Below are positions 34,966-42,632 of a stretch of DNA of 64,000 bases, in pieces. Location of the stretch: the NCBI RefSeq assembly GCF_017573505.1, contig NZ_JAGEOJ010000014.1, positions 1-64,000 of the forward strand, read 5' to 3'. The stretch is from Actinomadura barringtoniae (GTDB lineage Bacteria; Actinomycetota; Actinomycetes; Streptosporangiales; Streptosporangiaceae). The notes beneath the pieces are model-generated. The model searched no databases, was not told where the DNA came from, and saw only the letters and a program-made list of their open reading frames with translations. Position numbers and translations under genes: made by a program. Position 1 is the first letter of the stretch. Every line of letters begins with the position of its first letter.

Positions 34966-35204
34966 GATTTCCCTTCTTTCCGCGCCCTTCGTGAGTGGGG
35001 AGCTGCGCCAGGAGTAGATATCGGGCCGGTAAGGGCCGACAAGAAAGCTCGGGCAGCCCGTTGCAGATGGAAGGCATGCCGCCCCGGCATACGGCCAGGC
35101 AGCCGGACGGGCGGGCATGGACGCGGTGACAGCGCAGTGGTATGCCCGATCTGTGCGGCGCCGGTGGGGAGTCGCAGCGCTTGGAGAACGGCAGGAGGGC
35201 AGCG

Positions 35205-36749
35205 ATGGACTTCGACTACATCGTCATCGGGGCCGGTTCCGCGGGTTGCGCGCTGGCGGCGCGCCTCTCGGAGGACACCGCGGTCAGGGTCGCGCTCCTG
35301 GAGGCGGGCGGCCCGGACAAGAAGAACGAGATCCACATCCCGGCGGCGTTCCCCAAGCTCTTCAAGACCGACTACGACTGGAACTTCTCCACCACCAAGC
35401 AGCCCGAGCTGGAGAACCGCGAGCTCTACTGGCCGCGCGGCCGGATGCTCGGCGGCTCCTCGTCCATCAACGCGATGATGTGGGTGCGCGGCCACCAGGC
35501 CGACTACGACGGCTGGGACGTGCCCGGCTGGTCGTACGACGAGGTCCTGCCGTACTTCAAGCGCTGCGAGGGCCGCGTCGGCAGCAACGCGGGCGCGGTC
35601 TACGGCACCGAGGGCCCGCTGGTCGTCTCCGAGCAGCGCAGCCCGAACCCGACCACGCTGGCGTTCCTGGAGGCCTGCGCGACCGCCGGGCTCACCAGGC
35701 TCCCCGAGCTGAACGGCCCGTCGAACGAGGGTTACGCGCAGACCCCGGTCAGCCAGAAGCGCGGCCGCCGCTGGAGCACCGCCGACGCGTACCTGCGGCC
35801 CGCGCGCAAGCGCGCCAACCTCAAGGTCGTCACCGGCGTCCAGGTCTCCCGGATCCTCATCGAGAACGGCCGCGCGGTCGGCGTCGAGTCGTCCGGCCGG
35901 ACCATGCGCGCCCGCAAGGAGGTCATCGTCGCCGCCGGCGCGATCGGCTCGCCGCACCTGCTCATGCTGTCGGGCATCGGCGACCCCGACCACCTGCGCG
36001 AACGCGGCGTCACCCCGGTCGTCGAACGCCCCGCGGTCGGCCGCCACCTCCAGGACCACCTGTCGGTCGCCGTCATGCGGCACTGCACCGAGCCGATCAC
36101 GCTCGCGAACGCCGACTCGGTCCCCAACCTGGCCCGCTACCTCCTGCAGCGCCGCGGCCCGTTCACCTCCAACGTCGGCGAGGCGGTCATCTTCACCAAG
36201 AGCGACCCCGCCCTCCCGGCGCCCGACCTGGAGCTGATCTTCGCGCCCGCGCCGTACGTGGAGCACGGCCTGACCCCGCCGACCGAACACGGCATCACGC
36301 TCGGCGTCGTCCTCCTCCAGCCCGAGTCGCAGGGCCGCATCACGCTGGCGACCGCCGAGGCCTCCGCGGCCCCCGCCATCGACCCCGGCTACCTGACCGC
36401 CGAGAGCGACCTGAAGCGCCTGGTCCATGGCATGCACTTCGCCGAGAAGCTCATGGAGACCGAGCCTCTCAAGCGCTACGCGGGCCCGCCCATGGCCCCG
36501 TACGAGGGCGCCACCGACGACGCCGCGCTGACCCGCCACATCAGGGCCAGCTCCGAGACGCTCTACCACCCGACCGGCACCTGCCGGATGGGCACCGACG
36601 ACGACGCCGTCGTGGACCCCGACCTGCGCGTCCGGGGCGTCGAGGGCCTCCGAGTGGCCGACGTCTCCGTTCTCCCGCAGATCACCCGGGGCCACACCAA
36701 CGCCCCGGCGATCATGATCGGTGAGAAGGCCGCCGACCTGATCCGCTAG
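35205..36749 (+). CDS. GMC-family FAD oxidoreductase (choline/alcohol dehydrogenase type)
   Basis: 514 aa; ATG 35205 has AGGAGGG seven bases upstream. FAD-binding motif IVIGAGSAGCALAARL at the N-terminus with LLEAGG ~25 residues later; GMC signature 1 as LGGSSSINAMMWVRG (~80-95); signature 2 as GAIGSPHLLMLSGIG; C-terminal active-site region YHPTGTCRMG then RVADVSVLPQITRGHTNAP. The closest named relatives are choline dehydrogenase-like alcohol oxidases, but the substrate cannot be told from sequence. Cytosolic. Divergent from the phosphoesterase gene and followed by tandem repeats containing its own stop codon. Confidence 0.92.
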   Translation: MDFDYIVIGAGSAGCALAARLSEDTAVRVALLEAGGPDKKNEIHIPAAFPKLFKTDYDWNFSTTKQPELENRELYWPRGRMLGGSSSINAMMWVRGHQADYDGWDVPGWSYDEVLPYFKRCEGRVGSNAGAVYGTEGPLVVSEQRSPNPTTLAFLEACATAGLTRLPELNGPSNEGYAQTPVSQKRGRRWSTADAYLRPARKRANLKVVTGVQVSRILIENGRAVGVESSGRTMRARKEVIVAAGAIGSPHLLMLSGIGDPDHLRERGVTPVVERPAVGRHLQDHLSVAVMRHCTEPITLANADSVPNLARYLLQRRGPFTSNVGEAVIFTKSDPALPAPDLELIFAPAPYVEHGLTPPTEHGITLGVVLLQPESQGRITLATAEASAAPAIDPGYLTAESDLKRLVHGMHFAEKLMETEPLKRYAGPPMAPYEGATDDAALTRHIRASSETLYHPTGTCRMGTDDDAVVDPDLRVRGVEGLRVADVSVLPQITRGHTNAPAIMIGEKAADLIR

Positions 36750-36804
36750 AAGCCCTGATCCGCTAGAGGCCCTGATCCGCTCGAAGCCCTGATCCGCTAG
36801 AGGA
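36738..36804. repeat. 17-bp tandem repeat (4 copies) containing stop codons of both convergent genes
   Basis: CTGATCCGCTAGAAGCC starts at 36738, 36755, 36772 and 36789 (last copy partial). Copy 1 contains the LIR codons and TAG of the GMC gene; copy 4 contains CTA at 36797-36799, the stop of the convergent LysE gene. The palindromic CTAG supplies TAG on either strand. Confidence 0.95.
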
Positions 36805-37402
36805 GCCGATCCACGATCAGCCAGGCCCCGATCCCGACCATCGCGATCCCCGACAGCCGGCTGATCAGCTTCGCGCTGCCCGGCCGCCCCACCAGCGCGC
36901 TCCGGGTGAACGTCCCCAACCCCAAATAGAAGACCCCGCAGGTCGCCATAAAGGCGCAGCCCAGGACCCCGATCTGCCAGGCCACCGGCCAGGCGTACCC
37001 CGGATCGGTGAACTGCGGCAGCAACGCCAGAAAGATCAAGAGCCCCTTCGGATTGAGCCCGCTGACCCCGACCCCTCTCGCGAAGGTCCGCCACCCACTG
37101 CCGTCGGTCTCTCCTCCGGAGATCTCTCCTGGCCGGGCGAACGTGCTCGCCCCGTGCCACACCAGATAGAGCCCCCCGACCAAGGTCAGCCCCGTCAGAA
37201 ACGTCGGCGACTCCGCGACGAGCGCGCCCACCCCCGCAGCGACCACGGCCGTGATGATCGCGTACCCCATCACCAGCCCGCCCACCGCAGGCAGCACCGC
37301 GCGCCGCAGCCCCGCCCCGATCGTGAACGCCCAGTCCGCGCCCGGAACCACGATGAGCAGCAGCGCGACCGTCCAGAACGCCAGCACCGATCCAGCATCC
37401 AT
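36797..37402 (-). CDS. LysE-family amino acid exporter
   Basis: 201 aa, ATG 37402. About six hydrophobic helices; N-terminal VALLLIVVPGADWAFTIGAGLR contains the family's PGPD-like motif (here PGAD), and GVSGLNPKGLLIFLALLPQF is the conserved LNPK(A/G) segment. Exports amino acids or related metabolites across the membrane. No Shine-Dalgarno; TAGTTT (minus strand, 37410-37415) seven bases upstream predicts a leaderless message. Divergent from a one-domain Lrp-type gene, the usual arrangement in which the regulator induces the exporter. Confidence 0.9.
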   Translation of the reverse strand: MDAGSVLAFWTVALLLIVVPGADWAFTIGAGLRRAVLPAVGGLVMGYAIITAVVAAGVGALVAESPTFLTGLTLVGGLYLVWHGASTFARPGEISGGETDGSGWRTFARGVGVSGLNPKGLLIFLALLPQFTDPGYAWPVAWQIGVLGCAFMATCGVFYLGLGTFTRSALVGRPGSAKLISRLSGIAMVGIGAWLIVDRLL

Positions 37403-37436
37403 GCCCAGAAAACTACGTCTGATCTGCCGAAAAGTG

Positions 37437-37459
37437 CTTCCAATATCTCCCGCTGGAAG
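37437..37459. promoter_or_regulatory. Candidate Lrp operator
   Basis: CTTCCA (37437-37442) and TGGAAG (37454-37459) form an inverted repeat around an AT-richer 11-bp centre, in the 82-bp gap between the divergent lysE-type and lrp-type genes. Confidence 0.5.
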
Positions 37460-37484
37460 CCTGCTCCGTAGAAGAATCGACCCC

Positions 37485-37946
37485 ATGGACGCGATCGACC
37501 GCAAAATCCTTGCTCTCCTCCAAGAAGAGGGCCGCCTCACCATCACCGAACTGGCGGCCCGCGTCGGCCTGAGCGTCTCCCCGTGCCACCGCCGCCTCCG
37601 CGATCTGGAACGCACCAAGGCCATCCAGGGCTACCGGGCCGTCGTCGACCCCGCTGCCCTGGGCCTCACGTTCCAGGCCCTCGTCTTCGTCACCATGCGC
37701 CAGGAGGACCGCGAGACCCTCCTCGGCTTCGAAGCCGCCATCGCCCGCGTTCCCGAGGTCCTCCAGGCCCAGCGCCTCTTCGGCGACCCCGACTACCTCC
37801 TGCGCATCGTCACCGCGGACCTCACCGCCTACCAGGAGCTGGAAGACGACGTCCTCTCGGCCCTCCCAGGCGTCCAGCGCCTCAACTCGACCCTCGTCAT
37901 GAAGCACGTGGTCAACGACCGCCCGCTTCCTACCGCGGGGCGGTGA
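37485..37946 (+). CDS. Lrp/AsnC-family transcriptional regulator
   Basis: 153 aa from ATG 37485. MDAIDRKILALLQEEGRLTI and LAARVGLSVSPCHRRLRDLE form the AsnC HTH (~residues 1-50); GYRAVVDPAALGL links to the RAM effector domain with GDPDYLLRIVTADLTAYQ and LPGVQRLNSTLVMKHV. Length and layout are standard for Lrp. Presumably controls the divergent LysE-family exporter in response to an amino acid. Its last 17 bases overlap the convergent TetR gene. Confidence 0.9.
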   Translation: MDAIDRKILALLQEEGRLTITELAARVGLSVSPCHRRLRDLERTKAIQGYRAVVDPAALGLTFQALVFVTMRQEDRETLLGFEAAIARVPEVLQAQRLFGDPDYLLRIVTADLTAYQELEDDVLSALPGVQRLNSTLVMKHVVNDRPLPTAGR

Positions 37947-38514
37947 AGCTGCGGACGGCCTCCACCATCGCTTCGCGATGCTCGCGGAGTCTTGCGGGGG
38001 TGTCTTCGGCCAGGGCCTTGAGGCCGGGGGCGCCGCTGAGCCAGCTTTCGCTGATGCGCAGGACCATGGCGAACAGGTCGATCGCGGGGATGGTGCCGTT
38101 GACCTTGCCCGCGCGCTGGGCCTCGGCGATGGCCTGGACCTTGATCTCGTAGCTCTCGCGTTCGGCCTCGCTCGGGGTGGCGCGTTCGAAGGTGCGCCAG
38201 GCGTTCAGGCGGGCGGTCTCGGGGTTGGCGAGGACGTAGTCGAAGCGGGCGCCGGCGAAGGCGGCCAGGTCGTCGGGGGTGAGCGGCACGTTCTCGGCGA
38301 CGGCGTCGATCTGGCGCTGGAGGACGGCGTCGAAGAGCTTGTCCTTGTCGCCGAAGTAGACGTAGATCAGGCGCTTGTTGGCCCCGGCGCGTTCGGCGAT
38401 GCGGTCGATGCGGGCGCCGGCCAGGCCGTACTCGGCGAACTCCGCCGTCGCGGCCTTGAGCAGGAGTGCCTTGGTCGCCTGGGCGTCGCGAGGACGGCGG
38501 ATGCTCTCGGGCAT
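37930..38514 (-). CDS. TetR/AcrR-family transcriptional regulator
   Basis: 194 aa. HTH: ALLLKAATAEFAEYGLAGAR and IAERAGANKRLIYVYFGDKD (~residues 16-60). The C-terminal domain is of a TetR_C type found in actinobacteria. TAGCCT (minus strand, 38521-38526) lies six bases before ATG with no Shine-Dalgarno, so the message is probably leaderless. It is divergent from an aldo/keto reductase, with a set of palindromes in between, and likely represses that gene and itself. Confidence 0.88.
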   Translation of the reverse strand: MPESIRRPRDAQATKALLLKAATAEFAEYGLAGARIDRIAERAGANKRLIYVYFGDKDKLFDAVLQRQIDAVAENVPLTPDDLAAFAGARFDYVLANPETARLNAWRTFERATPSEAERESYEIKVQAIAEAQRAGKVNGTIPAIDLFAMVLRISESWLSGAPGLKALAEDTPARLREHREAMVEAVRSFTAPR

Positions 38515-38528
38515 GACCCCAGGCTAGC

Positions 38529-38594
38529 AAAGTAACTAACTGTTGATTTACATGCGGCCATGGGCTAGATTGTAACTATCCAGTTAGATACTTT
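38529..38594. promoter_or_regulatory. Paired TetR operators between tetR and aldo/keto reductase genes
   Basis: AAAGTAACTAACTG (38529-38542) and CAGTTAGATACTTT (38581-38594) are inverted copies differing at one position, 38 bp apart. The downstream site also forms a local palindrome TAACTATCCAGTTA (38573-38586). Two repressor sites, one near each start, would fit co-repression. Confidence 0.65.
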
Positions 38595-38605
38595 AGGGAG
38601 TGGAC

Positions 38606-39454
38606 ATGGCGTTGGAGACGCTGGCGGGCGACCTCGCGATCACGCGGATGGGGTACGGCGCCATGCAGCTGGCGGGGCCGAACGTGTTCGGGCCGCCGCG
38701 CGATCGGGAGGAGGCCCTGGCCGTTCTGCGGGAGGCCGTCGAGCTCGGGGTGACCCACATCGACACGGCCGACTTCTACGGGCCGGAGGTCGTGAACGGG
38801 CTCATCAAGGAGGCTCTGCACCCGTACGAAGGAATCACGATCGCCACCAAGGTGGGCGCTCGCCGGGGCGACGATGGGGCGTGGATTCAGACGCAGGAGC
38901 CCGCGGATCTCAGGGATCAGGTCTACGACAACCTGAAGCGCCTGGACGTGGAGACGCTGGACCTGGTCTACGCGCGGCTCGGCACGCATGAGGGCACGAC
39001 CGATGAGTCGATCGCGGCGCAGGTCGCCGCGCTGGCCGAGCTGCGGGAGAAGGGGCTCATCCGGCAGCTGGGGCTGAGCGGGGTCTCGTCGGCGCAGCTC
39101 ACCGAGGCCCAGACGATCGCGCCGATCGTGGCCGTGCAGAACTTCTACAACCTGGTCAACCGGCAGGACGACGAGCTGGTGGCGCGGACGGCGCGGGAGG
39201 GGATCGCGTACGTGTCGTTCTTCCCGCTGGGCGGGTTCAGCCCGCTCCAGTCGGACGTGCTGGCGCGGGTCGCCGGCCGGTTGGACGCTACGCCGCAGCA
39301 GGTCGCTCTGGCGTGGCTCCTGCAGCGTTCGTCCACGTCGGTGGTCATCCCGGGAACGTCCTCGCGAGGGCATCTGCGGGAGAACGTGGCCGCCGCGGAG
39401 CTGGTGCTGCCGGAGAACGCGATCTCGGAGCTGGACGCGATCGGGATGTCGTAA
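38606..39454 (+). CDS. Aldo/keto reductase
   Basis: 282 aa; ATG 38606 with AGGGAG five bases upstream. The AKR barrel motifs are GYGAMQLAG, THIDTADFYGPEVVNGLIKE (Asp and Tyr of the catalytic tetrad), ATKVGAR (catalytic Lys), and the cofactor-binding C-terminal VVIPGTSSRGHLRENVAA. The usual catalytic His position reads VYARLGTH, so the motif is shifted or altered. NADPH-dependent reduction of aldehydes or ketones is expected. It is controlled probably by the divergent TetR protein and followed 98 bases later by a MerR-family gene. Confidence 0.9.
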   Translation: MALETLAGDLAITRMGYGAMQLAGPNVFGPPRDREEALAVLREAVELGVTHIDTADFYGPEVVNGLIKEALHPYEGITIATKVGARRGDDGAWIQTQEPADLRDQVYDNLKRLDVETLDLVYARLGTHEGTTDESIAAQVAALAELREKGLIRQLGLSGVSSAQLTEAQTIAPIVAVQNFYNLVNRQDDELVARTAREGIAYVSFFPLGGFSPLQSDVLARVAGRLDATPQQVALAWLLQRSSTSVVIPGTSSRGHLRENVAAAELVLPENAISELDAIGMS

Positions 39455-39539
39455 TCCGCGAAGCGGATCCACGTCCCCATGACCTGGCAGGTCCGCCGGG
39501 AAGGCGATCTCGCCGCCTATCCGAAGGCGTAGGCGCGCG

Positions 39540-39545
39540 TAGTAT
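39540..39545 (+). promoter_or_regulatory. Leaderless -10 of the MerR gene
   Basis: TAGTAT lies seven bases before GTG 39553, and no Shine-Dalgarno is present, so transcription probably starts at the initiation codon. Confidence 0.55.
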
Positions 39546-39552
39546 TGAGAGC

Positions 39553-40002
39553 GTGCTCGAAGTCGACAGGACGATTCCGGATGAAGGGCTGAGCATCGCG
39601 GAGGCGGCTCAGCGGAGCGGCGTCAGCGTGCACACGCTGCGGTATTACGAGCGGGCCGGGCTGGTGGTGACGGCCATCGACCGCACGTCGGGCGGGCGGC
39701 GCCGGTATCACTCGCTGGACCTCAACTGGATCAAGGTGTGCACGCGGCTGCGGGCGACGGGCATGCCGATCCGGGACGTTCGGCGGTACGCGGAGCTGGT
39801 CGCGGCGGGCAGCGGGAACGAGAAGGAACGCCTCGCCCTGCTCGAGGAGCATCGGGCCGAGGTGCGCGCCAAGCTCGCCGAGATCCAGACCAGCCTCGAG
39901 CTCATCGACCACAAGATCGACGTGTACCGGGGACGGCTGGAGGCCGGTGACGCCGACCAGTTGTGGGCCGGCGTCACCAAGCCGGGCGAGGGCCGTGGTT
40001 AG
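39553..40002 (+). CDS. MerR-family transcriptional regulator
   Basis: 149 aa from GTG 39553. The N-terminal winged helix is SIAEAAQRSGVSVHTLRYYERAG (shown as SIAEAAQRSGVSVHTLRYY) with GRRRYHSLDLNWIKVCTRLR, followed by the dimerisation helix rich in Glu/Leu (ERLALLEEHRAEVRAKLAEI). It lacks the conserved Cys of metal-sensing MerR proteins and resembles the group that responds to organic effectors and regulates aldo/keto reductases and dehydrogenases. It follows the aldo/keto reductase gene but has its own leaderless promoter. Confidence 0.88.
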   Translation: MLEVDRTIPDEGLSIAEAAQRSGVSVHTLRYYERAGLVVTAIDRTSGGRRRYHSLDLNWIKVCTRLRATGMPIRDVRRYAELVAAGSGNEKERLALLEEHRAEVRAKLAEIQTSLELIDHKIDVYRGRLEAGDADQLWAGVTKPGEGRG

Positions 40003-40060
40003 AGGGCACGGTCAGCGGCGGGGCTAGAGGGCGGGGTCAGCGGCGGGGCTAGAGGCGGGA
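39997..40060. repeat. ~24-bp tandem repeat spanning stop codons of MerR and aminotransferase genes
   Basis: GGTTAGAGGGCACGGTCAGC and four bases (39997-40020), GGGCTAGAGGGCGGGGTCAG and five bases (40021-40045), and GGGCTAGAGGCGGGA (from 40046). The first holds the MerR TAG, the last holds CTA (40049-40051), the stop of the convergent aminotransferase. Confidence 0.9.
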
Positions 40061-41425
40061 CCAGGCCTCGGTGAGGACCGAGCGCAGGATCTGCTCGATC
40101 TCGTCGAAGTGCGACTGGTCGCAGATGAGCGGCGGGGCGAGCTGCACGACGGGGTCGCCGCGGTCGTCGGCGCGGCAGTAGAGGCCCGCCTCGAAGAGCG
40201 CCTTGTCCAGGAAGCCGCGCAGGAGTCGTTCGGACTCGTCGTCGTTGAACGTCTCGCGGGTGTCCTTGTCCTTCACGAGCTCGATGCCGTAGAAGTAGCC
40301 GTCGCCGCGGACGTCGCCGACGATCGGAAGGTCGTACAGCTTCTCGAGCGTGGCGCGGAAGGCGTTCTGGTTGCGCAGGACGTGGCCGAGGAGGTCCTCG
40401 CGTTCGAACAGGTCGAGGTTGGCGAGGGCCACGGCGGACGACACCGGGTGGCCGCCGAAGGTGTAGCCGTGCGCGAACATGGCGGTGCCGTGGCGGAACG
40501 GCTCGAAGAGGCGGTCGCTCACCAGCATCCCGCCGAGCGGCGAGTAGCCGGACGTCAGGCCCTTGGCGAAGGTGATGATGTCGGGCTGGTAGTCGAACTT
40601 CTGCGAGCCGAACATCGTGCCGAGCCGCCCGAACGCGCAGATCACCTCGTCGGATACCAGCAGGACGTCGTGGCGGTCGCAGATCTCGCGGACGCGCTGG
40701 AAGTAGCCGGGCGGGGGCGGGAAGCAGCCGCCGGCGTTCTGCACGGGTTCGAGGAAGACGGCGGCGACGGTGTCGGCGCCCTCGAAGAGGATGGCCTCCT
40801 CGATCCGGTCGGCGGCCCAGCGGCCGAACGCCTCGGGGTCGTCGCGATGTTCGTTCGCGCGGTAGATGTTGGTGTTCGGCACGCGGAAGCCGCTCGGCAC
40901 GAGCGGCTCGTACGGCGCCTTGATGCCGGGCAGGCCGGTCAGCGACAGCGCGCCGTGCGGGGTGCCGTGATAGGCGACCGAACGGCTGATCACCTTGTGC
41001 TTGGTCGGCTTGCCGGTGAGCTTGAAGAAGTGCTTGGCGAGCTTCCAGGCGCTCTCGACGGCCTCGCCGCCACCGGTCGTGAAGAAGACCCGGTTGAGGT
41101 CGCCGGGGGCCAGGTCGGTGAGGCGTTCGCTCAGCTCGACGGCCTTCGGGTGCGCGTACGACCAGAGCGGGAAGAACGCCAGCTCGGCGGCCTGCTTGGC
41201 GGCGGCCTGGGCGAGCTCCTCGCGGCCGTGCCCGGCCTGGACGACGAACAGACCGGCGAGCCCGTCGAGGTAGCGGCGACCCTGGGTGTCGTAGATGTAG
41301 GCGCCGTCGCCGCGGGCGATCATCGGCACCTCGCCGCCGTTCTCGTACGAGGAGTGCCGGGCGAAGTGCATCCAGAGATGGTCGCGGGCGGCGCTCTGCA
41401 GGGCGTCCTGCGTCGGGTCCGTCAT
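40049..41425 (-). CDS. Class III (omega) aminotransferase
   Basis: 458 aa; ATG 41425 has GGGAGC eight bases upstream (TTG 41452 is less likely). Family motifs: YIYDTQGRRYLDGLAGLFVV, NRVFFTTGGGEAVESAWKLA (phosphate binding), SRSVAYHGTPHGALSLTG, VAAVFLEPVQNAGGCFPPPP, LLVSDEVICAFGRLG, and the PLP Lys in IITFAKGLTSGYSPLGG. It matches beta-alanine/omega-amino acid:pyruvate transaminases and diamine transaminases of actinobacteria. It may serve polyamine or beta-amino acid breakdown. Divergent from an alpha/beta hydrolase with a shared inverted repeat in the gap. Confidence 0.92.
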   Translation of the reverse strand: MTDPTQDALQSAARDHLWMHFARHSSYENGGEVPMIARGDGAYIYDTQGRRYLDGLAGLFVVQAGHGREELAQAAAKQAAELAFFPLWSYAHPKAVELSERLTDLAPGDLNRVFFTTGGGEAVESAWKLAKHFFKLTGKPTKHKVISRSVAYHGTPHGALSLTGLPGIKAPYEPLVPSGFRVPNTNIYRANEHRDDPEAFGRWAADRIEEAILFEGADTVAAVFLEPVQNAGGCFPPPPGYFQRVREICDRHDVLLVSDEVICAFGRLGTMFGSQKFDYQPDIITFAKGLTSGYSPLGGMLVSDRLFEPFRHGTAMFAHGYTFGGHPVSSAVALANLDLFEREDLLGHVLRNQNAFRATLEKLYDLPIVGDVRGDGYFYGIELVKDKDTRETFNDDESERLLRGFLDKALFEAGLYCRADDRGDPVVQLAPPLICDQSHFDEIEQILRSVLTEAWSRL

Positions 41426-41475
41426 GGCATCTGCTCCCAGCCGGTCTTCCAAGCGAGTGATCCAGTCGTCTTGAT

Positions 41476-41548
41476 GCTAGATCAGTGCGGAATCAGCTGT
41501 AAACACGTATATGGGCTTCGATATCCGAAGGAGTCAGTGTGATCTAGC
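41476..41548. promoter_or_regulatory. Inverted repeat pair in the aminotransferase/hydrolase divergent promoter
   Basis: GCTAGATCA (41476-41484) and TGATCTAGC (41540-41548) are perfect inverted copies 55 bp apart in a locally AT-rich region containing AAACACGTATATG. They could be two half-operators bridged by one regulator. Confidence 0.5.
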
Positions 41549-41631
41549 TTGCACCCGTGCCGATCCGGCGCGAATCCGACACGACCCGGCGCGGTAACGT
41601 CGCGGCGAGGCCTGTGAAAGGGAGTACTTAC

Positions 41632-42513
41632 ATGGACGTGGTGCGGTCGGTGAAGGCGAACGGGCTGGAGTTCGGCTACCTGGAGGCGGGGCCTGCGGAC
41701 GGGCCGCTCGCGCTGTGCCTGCACGGCTTCCCGGACTCGGCGTACACCTGGCGACACCTGATGCCCGAGTTGGCGGCGGCCGGCTACCACGCGGTCGCGC
41801 CGTTCATGCGGGGGTACGCGCCGACCGGCGTGCCCGAGGACGGCGCCTACCAGGTCGGCGCGCTCGCGTCCGACGCGAACGCGCTGCACGAGGCGTTCGG
41901 CGGCGGCTCGGACGCGGTCATCATCGGCCACGACTGGGGCGCCGCGACCACCTACGGCGCCGCGGCGGCCGAGCCGCGGCGCTGGCGGAAGGCCGTCACG
42001 ATGGCGCTGCCGCCGATCAACTCGCTGATGGCCGGGTTCTTCACCTACGAGCAGCTGAAGCGGTCGTTCTACATCTACCTCTTCCAGACCCAGCTCGCCG
42101 AGATGGCGCTGAACGCCACGTTCGTCGAGGGCCTGTGGCGCGACTGGTCGCCCGGCTACGACGCCGCCGAGGACGTCGCCCACGTCATGAACTCGCTCGG
42201 CACGCCCGCCAACATCGGCGCGGCGATCGGCTACTACCGCGCGATGCTCGACCCGTCCCGGCACGTCGAGCGGTACGCGATCGAGCAGGCCGCCACCGCG
42301 ACCAAGGGTGAACGCCCGGTGCTCTACCTGCACGGCGCGGCGGACGGATGCCTCGGCGCCGACACGTTCGTGCCGGGCGGCGACTTCACCGGCGTGCTGG
42401 GGGAACTGCCGGACGGTTCGCGGGCAGAGCTTGTCGCGGACGCCGGGCACTTCCTGCAGCTCGAACGCCCGGACGAGGTCGACCGGCTGGTCCTGGAGTG
42501 GCTCGCGACCTGA
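41632..42513 (+). CDS. Alpha/beta hydrolase (epoxide hydrolase/dehalogenase-like)
   Basis: 293 aa from ATG 41632 with AAGGGAG seven bases upstream (GTG 41614 also in frame). Oxyanion motif LCLHGFPDSAYTWRHLMPEL; nucleophile elbow GHDWGA, with Asp rather than Ser as expected for epoxide hydrolases and haloalkane dehalogenases; acid and base regions VLYLHGAADG and DAGHFLQLERPDEV near the end. A cap domain lies between ~130 and 220. Cytosolic. Natural substrate not predictable. Confidence 0.88.
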   Translation: MDVVRSVKANGLEFGYLEAGPADGPLALCLHGFPDSAYTWRHLMPELAAAGYHAVAPFMRGYAPTGVPEDGAYQVGALASDANALHEAFGGGSDAVIIGHDWGAATTYGAAAAEPRRWRKAVTMALPPINSLMAGFFTYEQLKRSFYIYLFQTQLAEMALNATFVEGLWRDWSPGYDAAEDVAHVMNSLGTPANIGAAIGYYRAMLDPSRHVERYAIEQAATATKGERPVLYLHGAADGCLGADTFVPGGDFTGVLGELPDGSRAELVADAGHFLQLERPDEVDRLVLEWLAT

Positions 42514-42599
42514 CGCCGGCCTGTCGGCGATCTTGACCCGGAGACGGCTCGTTTCCTGACGACGGGTAAACAGTGGATGGCGGGTCGCTATGAGACGGT

Positions 42600-42626
42600 T
42601 TGACTAGTAGGTCGGACCTCTACCGT
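42600..42626 (+). promoter_or_regulatory. Promoter of the glycosyltransferase gene, predicting a leaderless start at GTG 42633
   Basis: TTGACT (42600-42605) and TACCGT (42621-42626) make a -35/-10 pair with a 15-bp spacer; GTG 42633 follows six bases after the -10. The upstream in-frame TTG at 42600 is then part of the promoter, not a start. Confidence 0.55.
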
Positions 42627-42632
42627 GACCCT